DNA of 64,000 nucleotides from Erysipelotrichales bacterium (GCA_910576345.1 CAJTIT010000004.1:51105-115104); one strand, 5' to 3'; counted from the first letter of the stretch, positions 53,443-63,827 are shown. Made by a program: numbers and translations. Notes: generated from the letters alone by a model not told the origin.

Positions 53443-54009
53443 ATGACAATTAAAATATTTATTGATCAAGGACATAATCCAGGAAATATCAATGCGGGAG
53501 CCAGTGGAAATGGTTTGGAAGAGCAGGCAGTGAATTTTACTGTCGGCAGTATGCTGGCAGATCTTTTGGACAATGATCCACGTTTTGCGGTTCGCACCAG
53601 TCGTATGTATCCGCAACAGGTATTGGGCAATACGACCACAATGTCTTTACAGACAAGAGTGCATATGGCCAATTATTGGGATGCAGATTACTTTATCAGT
53701 ATCCACTCCAATTCAAATACGAATCCTGCGATCAACGGAAGTGAAGTATACGTCTATCGAAGAGATAGTCAAGCATGGTATTTGGGGGAAGACATTCTAA
53801 GCGGTATTGTAGAAAATGCAGGAACAAGAGATAATCAAGTTCGTGTGAATCCTGCTTTGTATGTGCTTCGCGCAACCAGGATGCCCGCAGTTTTGGTTGA
53901 ACTTGGTTATTTGTCCAATTCACAAGATGCACAAAAATTGCTTGATGATCCATATTCTTTTGCTTATGGTATTTATGTTGGATTATTAACGTATCTGAAT
54001 TTATTGTGA
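53443..54009 (+). CDS. N-acetylmuramoyl-L-alanine amidase, Amidase_3
   Basis: This 188-residue zinc amidase has DQGHNPGNINAG, GLEEQ, SIHSNSN and VELGYLSN, the four metal and catalytic positions. It has no signal peptide and no wall-binding domain, unlike the prophage endolysin, so it may be exported by another route or act in the cytoplasm. It lies between the DJ-1 gene and mnmE with its own terminator. Confidence 0.9.
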   Translation: MTIKIFIDQGHNPGNINAGASGNGLEEQAVNFTVGSMLADLLDNDPRFAVRTSRMYPQQVLGNTTTMSLQTRVHMANYWDADYFISIHSNSNTNPAINGSEVYVYRRDSQAWYLGEDILSGIVENAGTRDNQVRVNPALYVLRATRMPAVLVELGYLSNSQDAQKLLDDPYSFAYGIYVGLLTYLNLL

Positions 54010-54052
54010 TATGTAGTGACAATTAATTATAGAAATGTATCGGTCTTTAAAG

Positions 54053-54078
54053 GAAGATGTTCGCCGCATCTTCTTTTT
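54053..54078 (+). terminator. Terminator of the amidase gene
   Basis: GAAGATG (54053-54059) pairs with CATCTTC (54067-54073), followed by TTTTT. Confidence 0.75.
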
Positions 54079-54433
54079 GCCGGTGCGATGGATATTGAAT
54101 AAAAGAAAAGGTAAAGATTTTTAACAATGGATGGAATAAATTGGCGCCTATGCAAAATCGTGAATAATTCAAAACTTGTCGCAACATAGTATAAGAAAGA
54201 AAAAGTTTTAATTATCGTTTTTTTTATATAGTTTTGATTGAATTTCTTTAAAAAGTAATGTGAATCTATATGCATTGACATGAGTTTTCTTTATGATCAT
54301 ACTGTATGTAGACATGCTGATGAATACACATATCCATAGGAGAATATAACATGCATGCTCCCAATCCTTGAAAAAATCTTTTTCTTCTGATTGTTTTATG
54401 ATAAAATACTTCAAAGAAGCGGCAGGTGCAGAT
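54079..54433 (+). promoter_or_regulatory. mnmE upstream region
   Basis: About 350 bases without a gene. An extended -10 (TGATAAAAT, TAAAAT at 54402-54407) 27 bases before the mnmE start is the best promoter. A leftward open frame over 54208-54522 has no ribosome site and is rejected. Confidence 0.45.
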
Positions 54434-55765
54434 ATGAATGATACGATTGCGGCAATTGCGACACCTTTAGCGGAAGGCGCAATTTCCATTATAAGAGTCA
54501 GTGGGGAACAAGCGATTTCCATCGTACAGTCGCTGTTTGATCATGATTTATTCCATCGAGATGCCAATACGATTACCTATGGATTCATAAAAAAACCAAA
54601 TACCAATACATGTGTAGATGAAGTACTGGTTTCACTGTTTCGCATGCCTCATTCCTTTACCGGAGAAGACGTTATAGAAATTAATTGCCATGGTGGCGTT
54701 TTTATCACGAGAGAAATATTAAAATTGGTTCTTTCACAAGGCGCCAGACTGGCTAGACCCGGTGAATTTAGCGAACGTGCTTTTTTACATGGGCGGATTG
54801 ATTTAGCACAGGCAGAAGCCGTTATGGACATGGTAAAAGCGAGTGATTCAACGAACGCACAAATGGCCATTCAAGGAATTCGCGGAAGTGTTCAAAAACT
54901 TTTGAAGCCTTTGATAGAAGAAATATTGAATATCATCGCTGTCATTGAAGTGAATATTGATTATCCTGAATATGACGATGTGGAAATCATGACGACTGAA
55001 ACGCTGTTGCCAAGTATAGAGGCATGGTTAAAGAATATCGCCATGATATTAGATAAAGCGGAAAGTGGCCGTATCTTAAAAGAAGGTATAAAAACCGCAA
55101 TAATCGGAAAACCAAATGTTGGAAAAAGCAGTCTTTTAAATGCATTGTTAGAAGAAGAAAAAGCGATAGTAACGGATATTGAAGGAACGACGCGTGATAT
55201 TGTAGAAGGCAGTATTCATCTTGGCGGTATCACACTTCATCTGATTGATACGGCCGGTATCCGTAAGACGGATGATGTGATTGAACAAATGGGAATCGAA
55301 CGTAGCCAAAAAGCGATCGACGAGGCACAGTTGATTCTTTTGATAATAGATGCTTCTAAAGAAATGGATGAACAGGATCATATACTGTTTGAAAATACAA
55401 AACATAAAAACCGTTTGATCGTCTATAACAAAAGTGATTTGGCAGATACATCAAGGGATGGTATTTCCATTTGTGCCGCAAACAATGAAATTGATGAATT
55501 GCTAAGCGCACTTCAAAAGTTGTATGAACATCATCAAAACGTGGCGAATGCTCCCATATTAAACAATGATCGACAAATTGGGCTGATGCGTAGCGCACAA
55601 AAACATATGGAACAGGCAAAGATGGCGTTGTTAGCGGGAATGGAACCAAATATCGTGGAACTGGATATTCAAGAAGCCTATAAGAATTTAAAAGAGATTC
55701 TTGGAGAATATCACCGTGATGATCTATTGGACACGTTATTTGCCAATTTCTGCTTAGGAAAATAG
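54434..55765 (+). CDS. mnmE: tRNA modification GTPase MnmE
   Basis: This 443-residue protein, with MnmG, modifies wobble uridine 34 (cmnm5U) of certain tRNAs. The N-terminal folate-binding domain starts MNDTIAAIATPLAEGAIS. The GTPase domain has GKPNVGKSS, DTAG and NKSD, and the protein ends FCLGK with the conserved cysteine. The start at 54434 matches the family; longer frames upstream do not. It is followed 9 bases later by tatD. Confidence 0.97.
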   Translation: MNDTIAAIATPLAEGAISIIRVSGEQAISIVQSLFDHDLFHRDANTITYGFIKKPNTNTCVDEVLVSLFRMPHSFTGEDVIEINCHGGVFITREILKLVLSQGARLARPGEFSERAFLHGRIDLAQAEAVMDMVKASDSTNAQMAIQGIRGSVQKLLKPLIEEILNIIAVIEVNIDYPEYDDVEIMTTETLLPSIEAWLKNIAMILDKAESGRILKEGIKTAIIGKPNVGKSSLLNALLEEEKAIVTDIEGTTRDIVEGSIHLGGITLHLIDTAGIRKTDDVIEQMGIERSQKAIDEAQLILLIIDASKEMDEQDHILFENTKHKNRLIVYNKSDLADTSRDGISICAANNEIDELLSALQKLYEHHQNVANAPILNNDRQIGLMRSAQKHMEQAKMALLAGMEPNIVELDIQEAYKNLKEILGEYHRDDLLDTLFANFCLGK

Positions 55766-55774
55766 GAGGAAATT

Positions 55775-56542
55775 ATGGAACTGATTGATACGCATGCACA
55801 TATCACATGTGATGACTTATATCCCAATATTGATGAAATCATAGAAAATGCAAAACAGGCGAATGTAAAAAGAATTTTATGCATTTGCTTAAACATCGAA
55901 CAAATTGAGCGTGCATTTTCACTAAAGGAACGTTACGAATGGATTGATGTTGCGGCCGGTTTTCATCCAAGCGATTTATATGATGTATGTGCGAAAGATT
56001 GGGAGGCTTTATCTACGCTTGCCAAAGATGAGCGCATTATTGCGATTGGTGAAATCGGATTGGACTACCACTGGGATGATGTGGAAAAAGATGTGCAGAA
56101 AGAAGCATTCATTCGACAGCTTCATTTAGCAAATGAACTTCAAAAACCGGTACTGATCCATATGCGAGATGCGACCAAAGACACGATGGATATTTTGCGT
56201 GAACATAAGAAAGTCAGTGGGATTTTGCATTGTTATTCCGGAAGTTTGGAAACCGCAATGGACGCAATCCATATGGATATGTATATTTCTGTAGGTGGAC
56301 CGATAACGTTTAAAAATGCCAGAGGATTGCCGGAAGTGATACGACAAATTCCAATCGATCGCTTGATGTTGGAAACCGATTGCCCTTACTTGACACCGCA
56401 TCCGTTTCGAGGCACACGAAATGAACCAAAGTATTTGTCTTATACGTTTGACGTTGTCGCCAAGCTAAAAGAAATGGACGCATCCACACTTTCTCATCAG
56501 CTTAAAAAAAATTATGCCGCATTGTTTCATTCAAGCTTGTAG
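55775..56542 (+). CDS. tatD: TatD-family metal-dependent DNase
   Basis: This 255-residue TIM-barrel hydrolase has DTHAHITC (first metal site), GEIGLDYHW, LIHMRDA, LHCYSG and ETDCPYLTP, the complete TatD metal set. It likely acts as a 3'-exonuclease or in repair. It starts behind AGGAGG, next to mnmE, and is probably co-transcribed with it. Confidence 0.94.
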   Translation: MELIDTHAHITCDDLYPNIDEIIENAKQANVKRILCICLNIEQIERAFSLKERYEWIDVAAGFHPSDLYDVCAKDWEALSTLAKDERIIAIGEIGLDYHWDDVEKDVQKEAFIRQLHLANELQKPVLIHMRDATKDTMDILREHKKVSGILHCYSGSLETAMDAIHMDMYISVGGPITFKNARGLPEVIRQIPIDRLMLETDCPYLTPHPFRGTRNEPKYLSYTFDVVAKLKEMDASTLSHQLKKNYAALFHSSL

Positions 56543-56565
56543 AAATACAGGCTTTTTATTTTTCA
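56533..56565 (+). terminator. Terminator of the mnmE-tatD unit
   Basis: AAGCTTGT (56533-56540) pairs with ACAGGCTT (56547-56554), one wobble, followed by TTTATTTTT; it overlaps the tatD stop. Confidence 0.7.
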
Positions 56566-56579
56566 TTTCAATAATTTAT

Positions 56580-56608
56580 TTGGTTTCTATGTATGTATTT
56601 GTTATAAT
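56580..56608 (+). promoter_or_regulatory. Promoter of the 888-residue regulator-like gene
   Basis: TTGGTT (56580-56585) and TATAAT (56603-56608) with 17-base spacing, 64 bases before the ATG. Confidence 0.65.
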
Positions 56609-56672
56609 TTTAAAGTAAAAATCATCAAATGAAAATAATTGTGAAATTATCAAAAAGTGGAGGAATTGACAT

Positions 56673-59339
56673 ATGAAGCGTATTAAATTGACAGATCATA
56701 TTGAAATATTAAACTTTACAGTAAGAACATATAATTGTTTAAAAAAGGCCGGTATCCATACGATTGAAGATATTCTGAATTATCCACAAGATCAATTTAA
56801 ACACATTCAACGCATGGGAAAACAAAGCCAACAAGAAGTCATGAATTTTGTAAATGAAATCTATATGCGTACAGATACATATGACATGACAGATCTCGAT
56901 ACGTTTTTTTTAGATAAACAAGCGGACATAAAAACATTTTTAGGCGAGGATGGGATCGTATATAATGATATAAAAATTGATGAACAGCTGTTGAATGTTC
57001 GATCTGCGAACGTATTAAGAGAATATGGTTTTCAATACGTTTCTGAAATTCTAAACATTTCTTATGAAAAACTGTTATCCATGAAACACATGGGCAGAAA
57101 ATCAGCGGATCTCATTTGGTTTTTTTTAAATGAGGTGCAATTTCAACCCAACAAGCAGTATTTATCCAAAATGAGTGAGGAAGAAAAGCTGTTAAGAACA
57201 ATCGCAAAAGAAATCGCGGAAAGTCTTGATATTTCCATCGTTGTAATCATGAATATCATCGATGAGCGCAAGTTCAGCCAATCAAACGGTACAGAAGAAA
57301 CATGGATTGTATCCATTTTTGAAGAAACCGATATCAAGAATCGATCCAAAGAAATCATATACAAGCATGTTCGATTAGAAAATGGTGCAAACAAAGAAGA
57401 ACTGCTATCTTTATTTCCTGTTCGTATCAACATGATGCAAATGATCGAAAAATGGTTAATGGAATTAAGCATGGACAACAAGATCAAGGTAAAAGGTGAT
57501 TTTGTTTATCCAAATTACATTTCTGTACTTGCCTATATTCAACGTATGGAGGATGAAAAAAAGAAAGACATTTTGTTAAGACGCCTGCACGGAGAAACAT
57601 TAGAAACCATTGGACATCAATATGGTATGACCAGAGAGCGGGTGCGGCAAATCTGCATGAAAGAGATTAGAAGATTTCCCAGAACCAAGGAAGAAAACTA
57701 CCTTTATTGTATGCAAAGATATAATTTTTCTTTAAACGACTTCCTTCTGGCTTTTGATGAAACAGAAAGTACCTATTACTTTTTAAATATAATTGACACA
57801 GCCAAAAAACATAAGAAACCATTGAAAGAAGCACTAAAAGATGATCACATCTGTGAGGAGATGAAAAAGAAAATAAGTCGAGCAGTATATAAGCATGATA
57901 TCATAATCAACGGTGTATATATCAAAAAAAGAAAATCAGAACTTGTAAAATACTTTATAAGAACGAATTGTAAAGATGCCGTTCATTTTGATACCTTTAT
58001 GCAAGGATATAAAGATTTTTTAAAAGAAAATCAGCTGGATGAATCCTTTATGATTGAACAAAGAACGTATGAAAACTATTTTGCGACCAGCGATAACGTA
58101 TTATGGAAAACAGGTAAATATCTACGATATTATCATATGGAAAGTACAGATTTTACAGAGTTATTGGATGGTTTGCATTTGGATGAATATGAAAACGTGG
58201 TCATCACATCTTTAAAACTTTTTAAAGAGAATCCGGCACTTATGCATAAGTTTGATATACGCGATGAATTTGAGCTACATAATTTGTTAAAGAAAATATG
58301 TAAATCTTCACGTTATGCACATATCAATTTTTCACGCATGCCGACCATTGTATTTGGTGATGGTAACAGAGAAAAGCAAATATTTGAACTAATGGTGCAT
58401 CACGCACCTGTCTCAAAAAGTGATCTGGCAGATTTGTGTGAGGAAGTGTATGGTTTTAAGCAGTCTACACTTCTTGGTAATTGTTTTCGGCATTTAGAGG
58501 ATTATTTTTATGATGGCGCTTATAGAATTGACGCAAATCCTATGGCAGCGGATATGATCGATGCGATGAAAACGCTGCTTACAGATGAAGCATACACGAT
58601 TCAAGAAGTTAGGGAAGTGTTTGACAAATATTATCCTGATGGGGGCAAACAGTTCATCAGTTCTTATAATTTAAGACAACTGGGATTTAAAATGTATTCC
58701 GGATATATTGTCAAAGATACGTATGCTCATTTTTCTGAATATTTAGATACGGTCATTCTTGCTCAGGATTTAATTGATATAACGAGCTTAAAGAAAAGAT
58801 TTTTCGTTTCTACATTTGGCGCATATATTCAAAAATTGAAAAGTCAAAGACGCATTATCGAATATTTGCCAAATAAATTTATGAATATCCGCTATTTACA
58901 AAAAGACGGTGTGGATAAGAAAGAATTGGAGGATTTCTGTGATCAAGTAATCCATATGATAGACAAAAATGAATTTTTTACGATTACATCTTTAAGGAAT
59001 AAAGGATTCACACATGCATTGGATCGATTAGGACTAAATGATTATTTCTATACGTCCGTTTTGATTGAAGATGAGCGCTTTTCCAATCGACGTATGGGGA
59101 AAACAAAATTGCTGTTTTATGGCAAGAAATCGATTGAATTGATTCATTTGATTCTAGTGATTTTAAAAGAAAATGAAATGATCGTTATGAATGATCTTGT
59201 GGAACTGCTTGAAAAACAATATGGGATTTTTATGAATCGGGATAAGTTAAAAGTCATGATAAAAGATTCTGACTTGTATTATGACGATATTACGAATGTG
59301 GTCTATAAGGATTATCCAACGTATGCGAAAAAAATTTAA
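56673..59339 (+). CDS. Large protein with RNA polymerase alpha-CTD-like and sigma region 4-like domains
   Basis: This 888-residue protein begins with two modules like the alpha subunit C-terminal domain: residues about 5-63 (TVRTYNCLKKAGIHTIEDIL, HIQRMGKQSQQEV) and 104-155 (SANVLREYGFQYVSEILN, KHMGRKSADLI). Residues about 285-335 look like sigma region 4 (LHGETLETIGHQYGMTRERV, RQICMKEIRRF). The remaining 550 residues contain several predicted winged or helical domains that I do not recognise. It is not a canonical sigma factor, since no region 2 is visible. It may be a transcription factor, or a nucleic-acid-binding defence protein, contacting the polymerase or promoter DNA. Confidence 0.75.
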   Translation: MKRIKLTDHIEILNFTVRTYNCLKKAGIHTIEDILNYPQDQFKHIQRMGKQSQQEVMNFVNEIYMRTDTYDMTDLDTFFLDKQADIKTFLGEDGIVYNDIKIDEQLLNVRSANVLREYGFQYVSEILNISYEKLLSMKHMGRKSADLIWFFLNEVQFQPNKQYLSKMSEEEKLLRTIAKEIAESLDISIVVIMNIIDERKFSQSNGTEETWIVSIFEETDIKNRSKEIIYKHVRLENGANKEELLSLFPVRINMMQMIEKWLMELSMDNKIKVKGDFVYPNYISVLAYIQRMEDEKKKDILLRRLHGETLETIGHQYGMTRERVRQICMKEIRRFPRTKEENYLYCMQRYNFSLNDFLLAFDETESTYYFLNIIDTAKKHKKPLKEALKDDHICEEMKKKISRAVYKHDIIINGVYIKKRKSELVKYFIRTNCKDAVHFDTFMQGYKDFLKENQLDESFMIEQRTYENYFATSDNVLWKTGKYLRYYHMESTDFTELLDGLHLDEYENVVITSLKLFKENPALMHKFDIRDEFELHNLLKKICKSSRYAHINFSRMPTIVFGDGNREKQIFELMVHHAPVSKSDLADLCEEVYGFKQSTLLGNCFRHLEDYFYDGAYRIDANPMAADMIDAMKTLLTDEAYTIQEVREVFDKYYPDGGKQFISSYNLRQLGFKMYSGYIVKDTYAHFSEYLDTVILAQDLIDITSLKKRFFVSTFGAYIQKLKSQRRIIEYLPNKFMNIRYLQKDGVDKKELEDFCDQVIHMIDKNEFFTITSLRNKGFTHALDRLGLNDYFYTSVLIEDERFSNRRMGKTKLLFYGKKSIELIHLILVILKENEMIVMNDLVELLEKQYGIFMNRDKLKVMIKDSDLYYDDITNVVYKDYPTYAKKI

Positions 59340-59434
59340 AAGGAATGGATATCATTGCTGTGAAATTGTAAATGACATTTGTATAAGGCATTTAAAAAAG
59401 AGAATGCTATGATGGAAAACAAATCATGAATAAA

Positions 59435-59461
59435 TTAGCACTCTACACTTGTAATTGCTAA
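59435..59461 (+). promoter_or_regulatory. Degenerate CIRCE element
   Basis: TTAGCACTC, nine bases, then AATTGCTAA: two of nine positions differ from the inverted half. It overlaps the -35 of the clpB promoter. Confidence 0.6.
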
Positions 59462-59476
59462 AATATGTGATATACT
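59449..59476 (+). promoter_or_regulatory. clpB promoter
   Basis: TTGTAA (59449-59454) and TATACT (59471-59476) with 16-base spacing, flanked by the two CIRCE copies. Confidence 0.6.
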
Positions 59477-59480
59477 TATA

Positions 59481-59507
59481 TTAGCACTCGAATAATAAGA
59501 GTGCTAA
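59481..59507 (+). promoter_or_regulatory. Perfect CIRCE operator
   Basis: TTAGCACTC, nine bases, GAGTGCTAA. This is the exact binding site of the heat-shock repressor HrcA and lies just downstream of the promoter and upstream of the clpB ribosome site. Confidence 0.95.
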
Positions 59508-59524
59508 AAAGGAGGAATGTTTCC

Positions 59525-62083
59525 ATGAACTATGAACAAATGTCCGAACGCTTACAAGCGCTCATTCTACGTGCAGCACAACTGTGTCAATCTGAGCAAT
59601 ATGCGACAGTGGATACGATCCAATTATTAAAAGTCATTTTTGAAGATGATGTACTGGATGGTCTATATAGACGTTTGCATTTGGATAAGCAAACTGCTTT
59701 GCAGATCATTGATGAAGAAATGCGCAATATAGCGAAATCATCCGGTATGAATCCGCAGTTTTCAAATGCGGTTGTTTCTAGTTTTGAGCATGCAAAGACA
59801 TGGAGCGATTCTGTTTCAGAAAGCTATATCAGTGTAGCGTCTGTTTGGATTGCGCTGATGTTCAATAAATCTTATATATCGAAAAAACTCATCAAACAAT
59901 TTCACTTAGATGAAGAAACTTGTAAAAATGAAGAATGTAAACGTAGAGGGGGTATGCATATGGATTCACCAAATGCTGAAACAAATTTGGAAGCCTTGTC
60001 AAAATATGGCAGGGATTTGGTAGAAGATGTAAAAAGCGGCAAGATTGATCCGATCATTGGTCGTGATGATGAAATCCGCAGAGTGATTCAGATCTTATCG
60101 CGCAAGACAAAAAACAATCCGGTTTTGATTGGAGAACCGGGCGTTGGTAAAACGGCGGTGGTGGAAGGTATTGCATGGCGCATCATGAAAGGGGATGTGC
60201 CGCAGTCTTTGAAAGAAAAAAGGCTGATTGAATTGGATATGGGGGCTTTGATTGCCGGCGCCAAATATCGCGGAGAATTTGAAGAACGTCTGAAAGCGAT
60301 ATTAGAAGAAGTGAAAAAAGCAGAGGGCGGCATTATTTTGTTTATTGATGAAATTCATAATCTGGTGGGTGCTGGAAAAACCGAAGGATCGATGGACGCA
60401 GCAAATTTGTTGAAACCAATGCTGGCGCGGGGAGAATTGCGCTGTATTGGCGCGACTACATTCGATGAGTATCGCCAGTATATTGAAAAAGATGCAGCGT
60501 TGGAGCGTAGATTTCAGCGTGTACAGGTACAGGAGCCAACATTGGAAGATACGGTATCGATTTTGCGCGGTTTGAAGGATCGCTTTGAGTCGTACCATGG
60601 TGTGAAGATATTGGATGAGGCGATTTTGGCAGCTGCTTCATTGTCTAACCGCTATATCACCGATCGATTTTTGCCTGATAAAGCCATTGATTTGATTGAT
60701 GAAGCCTGTGCGACTTTAAGAGTAGAAATGGAATCCATGCCGCAGGAATTGGATGAATTGCAGCGGAAAATTATGCAGCTTCAAATAGAAGTCACCGCAC
60801 TGAAACAAGAAAATGATAAAAAAGCAATAGAGCGTCGTGAAGATATCAATGCGGAATTGAAACAGCTACAGGAAAAGAAAGATGCACTTTATACCAAATG
60901 GGAAGATGAAAAGGCGATTTTGAAAGAAGGAAAAGATGCAAAAATGCAGTTGGAGCGCGCTCGCTTAGATTTGGAACAGGCACAGAATGAAGCAAGATAT
61001 GAAGATGCGGCACGTTTACAGTATGACACGATTCCACATTTGGAAAAAGTCATCAAAGCCCATGCCAAGCAGGAAAAGGAAGATGCATTGATACAGGAAA
61101 TCGTCAATGAGGAAATGATTGCGAAAATCGTATCCAAATGGACCGGTGTGGAGGTAACGCGGCTGATAGAAAGTGAACGCAAAAAACTTTTACATTTGGA
61201 GCATGCATTAAGAAAACGTGTGATTGGTCAGGATGAAGCGCTTCAAGCGGTATGTGATGCGATTCTTCGCTCCAAGGCGCAGATTCAAGATGAACATCGT
61301 CCGATTGGCAGTTTCCTGTTTTTAGGGCCTACCGGTGTTGGAAAAACGGAAGTCGCAAAAGCGCTTGCCCAACAGCTGTTTGACAGTGAATCACATATTA
61401 TACGTATCGATATGAGTGAATATATGGAGAAACACAGCGTTGCCAGACTGATCGGCGCTCCTCCGGGATATGTGGGTTATGAAGAAGGCGGCCAACTGAG
61501 TGAGGCAGTGCGGCGCAATCCATACTCCATTGTTTTGTTTGATGAAGTGGAGAAAGCGCATCCGGATGTTTTCAATGTATTGCTTCAGATTTTGGATGAT
61601 GGCAGAATTACGGATTCCAAAGGTGTTAGCGTAGATTTTAAAAACACATTGTTGATTATGACCAGCAATTTAGGTAGCCAGTATGCTTTTGAAGATGAAA
61701 ATGCGAGGGAACAGGGTTATTTAAGCGAGGTCAAGCAATTTTTTAAACCAGAGTTTGTAAACCGCATTGATGAGATTGTGATTTTCCATGCGTTGAATGA
61801 TCAAATGATGAAAGAAATTGCACATAAATTTATAAATGAATTATCATTGCGTTTGAAACAAAAAGACATTACTTTGGTTGTGAAAGAACCCGTCTTTGCA
61901 ACAATCGCAAAACAAGGCGTGGATCCTGTGTACGGTGCCAGACCGATGAAGCGCTATATTCAAAGAAATATTGAGACGATGATTGCCAGAAAAATGATTG
62001 AACATGGTGTAGAGCGAGAAGATGTTTTAACGATTGATTATGTAAATGAGGCTTATGTTGTGGATATTCAAAAACAATCGTAA
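59525..62083 (+). CDS. clpB: ClpB disaggregase
   Basis: This 852-residue AAA+ hexamer dissolves protein aggregates with DnaK. It has an N-domain, first ATPase ([20 protein letters not shown]), a coiled-coil middle domain (about residues 395-515) which distinguishes it from ClpC, and a second ATPase ([19 protein letters not shown]). Length is normal. The ATG at 59525 follows AGGAGG. HrcA control through CIRCE is unusual for clpB in B. subtilis, which lacks the gene, but occurs in other Firmicutes. Confidence 0.96.
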   Translation: MNYEQMSERLQALILRAAQLCQSEQYATVDTIQLLKVIFEDDVLDGLYRRLHLDKQTALQIIDEEMRNIAKSSGMNPQFSNAVVSSFEHAKTWSDSVSESYISVASVWIALMFNKSYISKKLIKQFHLDEETCKNEECKRRGGMHMDSPNAETNLEALSKYGRDLVEDVKSGKIDPIIGRDDEIRRVIQILSRKTKNNPVLIGEPGVGKTAVVEGIAWRIMKGDVPQSLKEKRLIELDMGALIAGAKYRGEFEERLKAILEEVKKAEGGIILFIDEIHNLVGAGKTEGSMDAANLLKPMLARGELRCIGATTFDEYRQYIEKDAALERRFQRVQVQEPTLEDTVSILRGLKDRFESYHGVKILDEAILAAASLSNRYITDRFLPDKAIDLIDEACATLRVEMESMPQELDELQRKIMQLQIEVTALKQENDKKAIERREDINAELKQLQEKKDALYTKWEDEKAILKEGKDAKMQLERARLDLEQAQNEARYEDAARLQYDTIPHLEKVIKAHAKQEKEDALIQEIVNEEMIAKIVSKWTGVEVTRLIESERKKLLHLEHALRKRVIGQDEALQAVCDAILRSKAQIQDEHRPIGSFLFLGPTGVGKTEVAKALAQQLFDSESHIIRIDMSEYMEKHSVARLIGAPPGYVGYEEGGQLSEAVRRNPYSIVLFDEVEKAHPDVFNVLLQILDDGRITDSKGVSVDFKNTLLIMTSNLGSQYAFEDENAREQGYLSEVKQFFKPEFVNRIDEIVIFHALNDQMMKEIAHKFINELSLRLKQKDITLVVKEPVFATIAKQGVDPVYGARPMKRYIQRNIETMIARKMIEHGVEREDVLTIDYVNEAYVVDIQKQS

Positions 62084-62093
62084 CATGAAAAAG

Positions 62094-62130
62094 ACTTCTT
62101 ACTTCCAAAGGCTGAAGTAAGAAGTTTTTG
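62094..62130 (+). terminator. clpB terminator
   Basis: ACTTCTTACTTC (62094-62105) pairs perfectly with GAAGTAAGAAGT (62114-62125), followed by TTTTG. Confidence 0.9.
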
Positions 62131-62298
62131 TTTAGTAAGATTATTTATGAAATGAATGGCGAAACTGTTTAGATGTATTTCTCAATGCGAATGATTTTAG
62201 TCGCAATGTTTTTTTGAATGGATTTAGAAGAATCAAATGTTTCACATTATTATCATGATGGTGCGTTGTGATACTTGTCCAATGCTTATAAAAAACAC

Positions 62299-62347
62299 AT
62301 CTAGTTTTAAAAACTAGATTGACTAATTATTTATATTGTATTATACT
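62299..62347 (+). promoter_or_regulatory. Promoter with 21-bp perfect palindrome
   Basis: TTGACT (62319-62324), 17 bases and TATACT (62342-62347). The palindrome 62299-62319 (ATCTAGTTTT, one A, its exact inverse) abuts and shares one base with the -35, an operator-like position. The DUF1836 product may bind it. Confidence 0.7.
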
Positions 62348-62370
62348 ATTATTGTAATGGAGGGATGCAT

Positions 62371-62961
62371 ATGGATGAATCATCTCTGGAGCCATTGAAG
62401 GTATTTGCGAGACAACTGAAAACATGTCATCTTCCACGATGGGAAGAACTGCCTGATTTTGATTTGTATATGGATCAGGTGATCAGTTTGATTGAGCGAT
62501 ATCTGAATATTTTAGATGATGGCAAGGAGCGTATTATCACTAGTGCAATGATTAACAATTATGTGAAATTAAAGCTGATTCCAAAACCGGTAAAGAAAAA
62601 GTATAACAAGGAACATATTGCTTTTCTGATAGCGATCACATTATTAAAACAGATACTGACTATTAGTGAAGTGAGAGATGGCATCGCATATCAAGCGAGG
62701 ATCAGTGGAACGCATAATGCATATAATTTATATTGTGATGAACAGGAACAGGCATTTCAAAGCTGCGCCATTCAGATTTTAAAAGATGCATCCTTGCCAA
62801 TGAATACAGATATTCCCCATGATTGTATGGTTGTGAAGATGGCCGCACAAGCGCTTGCCCAAAAACTGGTTGCGCAAAATATTGTCTATTTACAGCGAAT
62901 AGAGATAAAACAGGAGGAGAAACAATATGAACCCACAGAAAATAGCGATTTTAACGGATAG
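62371..62961 (+). CDS. DUF1836 protein
   Basis: This 196-residue protein has the DUF1836 hallmarks LPRWEELPDFDLYMDQVI, SAMINNYVKLKLIPKPVK and a MerR-like helix-turn-helix core. Family members usually sit beside degV. It may regulate this operon through the palindrome upstream. The ATG at 62371 is spaced correctly from GGAGGG. It overlaps degV by 35 bases. Confidence 0.85.
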   Translation: MDESSLEPLKVFARQLKTCHLPRWEELPDFDLYMDQVISLIERYLNILDDGKERIITSAMINNYVKLKLIPKPVKKKYNKEHIAFLIAITLLKQILTISEVRDGIAYQARISGTHNAYNLYCDEQEQAFQSCAIQILKDASLPMNTDIPHDCMVVKMAAQALAQKLVAQNIVYLQRIEIKQEEKQYEPTENSDFNG

Positions 62962-63793
62962 CTGCTGCGATGTGCCTAAAGATTTGGCAAAGCAATATGG
63001 TATCTATGTATTGCCCGTCAATATCGTTTTTAAAGATCACACGTATAAAGACGGTGTCGATATTGAACCACAGGAAGTATACGAGCGGATGAAAACAGAG
63101 ATTCCGACTTCATCACTTCCGGATGGCGCCGCATTCTTACAGGTTTTTGATGAAATCAAACAAGCAGGCTATGAACATGTGCTGGCGATTACGCTGTCCG
63201 GTGGTTTAAGCGGAACCAACAATATGATGCGTTTGATGGCTGAAAGTTATGAAGGATTGGACTTCTTTATTTTGGATACGAAAAATATTGCGATTGCGGC
63301 AGGATTTCATGCGATACAGGCAGCGCGCTATATTGAACAAGGATTGTCCTTTGAAGAAATACAAAAGCGATTGATCCAAGATATTCCACATTCCAAAGTT
63401 TTCTTTGTGGTTGAAACATTGGAGTATTTACAAAAAGGCGGGCGGATCGGACTTGTTGCTTCGTTATTGGGAAATGTGATGAAATTGAAACCGGTGATTT
63501 CCTGTAATGAAGAAGGTATTTATTATACGGTTGCGAAAGTACGCGGTCGCAGACAATCTATTCGAAAAACCATTGATTTGGCGCTGGATTATGCGAAAGG
63601 GCATAAAAAAATCAATTTGGCAGTATGTCATGGTGGCGCTTTTGATGTCGTGCAGGAAGTGGAAGAGATTGTAAAAGAAGCACTTCCTGAACATGAAGTT
63701 TTTATTCATGGACAGATTTCACCGGTGCTGGGTGTTCATACAGGTCCGGGTTTGATTGGTGTCGGTGTGGAATACTTTGATGAAGAAGAATAA
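62927..63793 (+). CDS. DegV-family fatty-acid-binding protein
   Basis: This 288-residue protein matches the DegV/FakB fold: ILTDSCCDVPKD, PTSSLPDGAAF, LSGGLSGTNN, EYLQKGGRIG and SPVLGVHTGPGLIG. Such proteins bind fatty acids and present them to a FakA-type kinase. It starts behind CAGGAGG inside the end of the DUF1836 gene and ends in a strong terminator. Confidence 0.93.
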   Translation: MNPQKIAILTDSCCDVPKDLAKQYGIYVLPVNIVFKDHTYKDGVDIEPQEVYERMKTEIPTSSLPDGAAFLQVFDEIKQAGYEHVLAITLSGGLSGTNNMMRLMAESYEGLDFFILDTKNIAIAAGFHAIQAARYIEQGLSFEEIQKRLIQDIPHSKVFFVVETLEYLQKGGRIGLVASLLGNVMKLKPVISCNEEGIYYTVAKVRGRRQSIRKTIDLALDYAKGHKKINLAVCHGGAFDVVQEVEEIVKEALPEHEVFIHGQISPVLGVHTGPGLIGVGVEYFDEEE

Positions 63794-63827
63794 ACATCAA
63801 TGAGGTCTTATCATTGATGTTTTTTTA
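63793..63827 (+). terminator. Terminator of the DUF1836-degV operon
   Basis: AACATCAATGA (63793-63803) pairs with TCATTGATGT (63811-63820), followed by TTTTTTTATT. Confidence 0.9.

Noticed and set aside
54208..54522. 104-codon leftward frame over the mnmE start
   Set aside because: Overlaps the well-supported N-terminus of MnmE and has no ribosome site.
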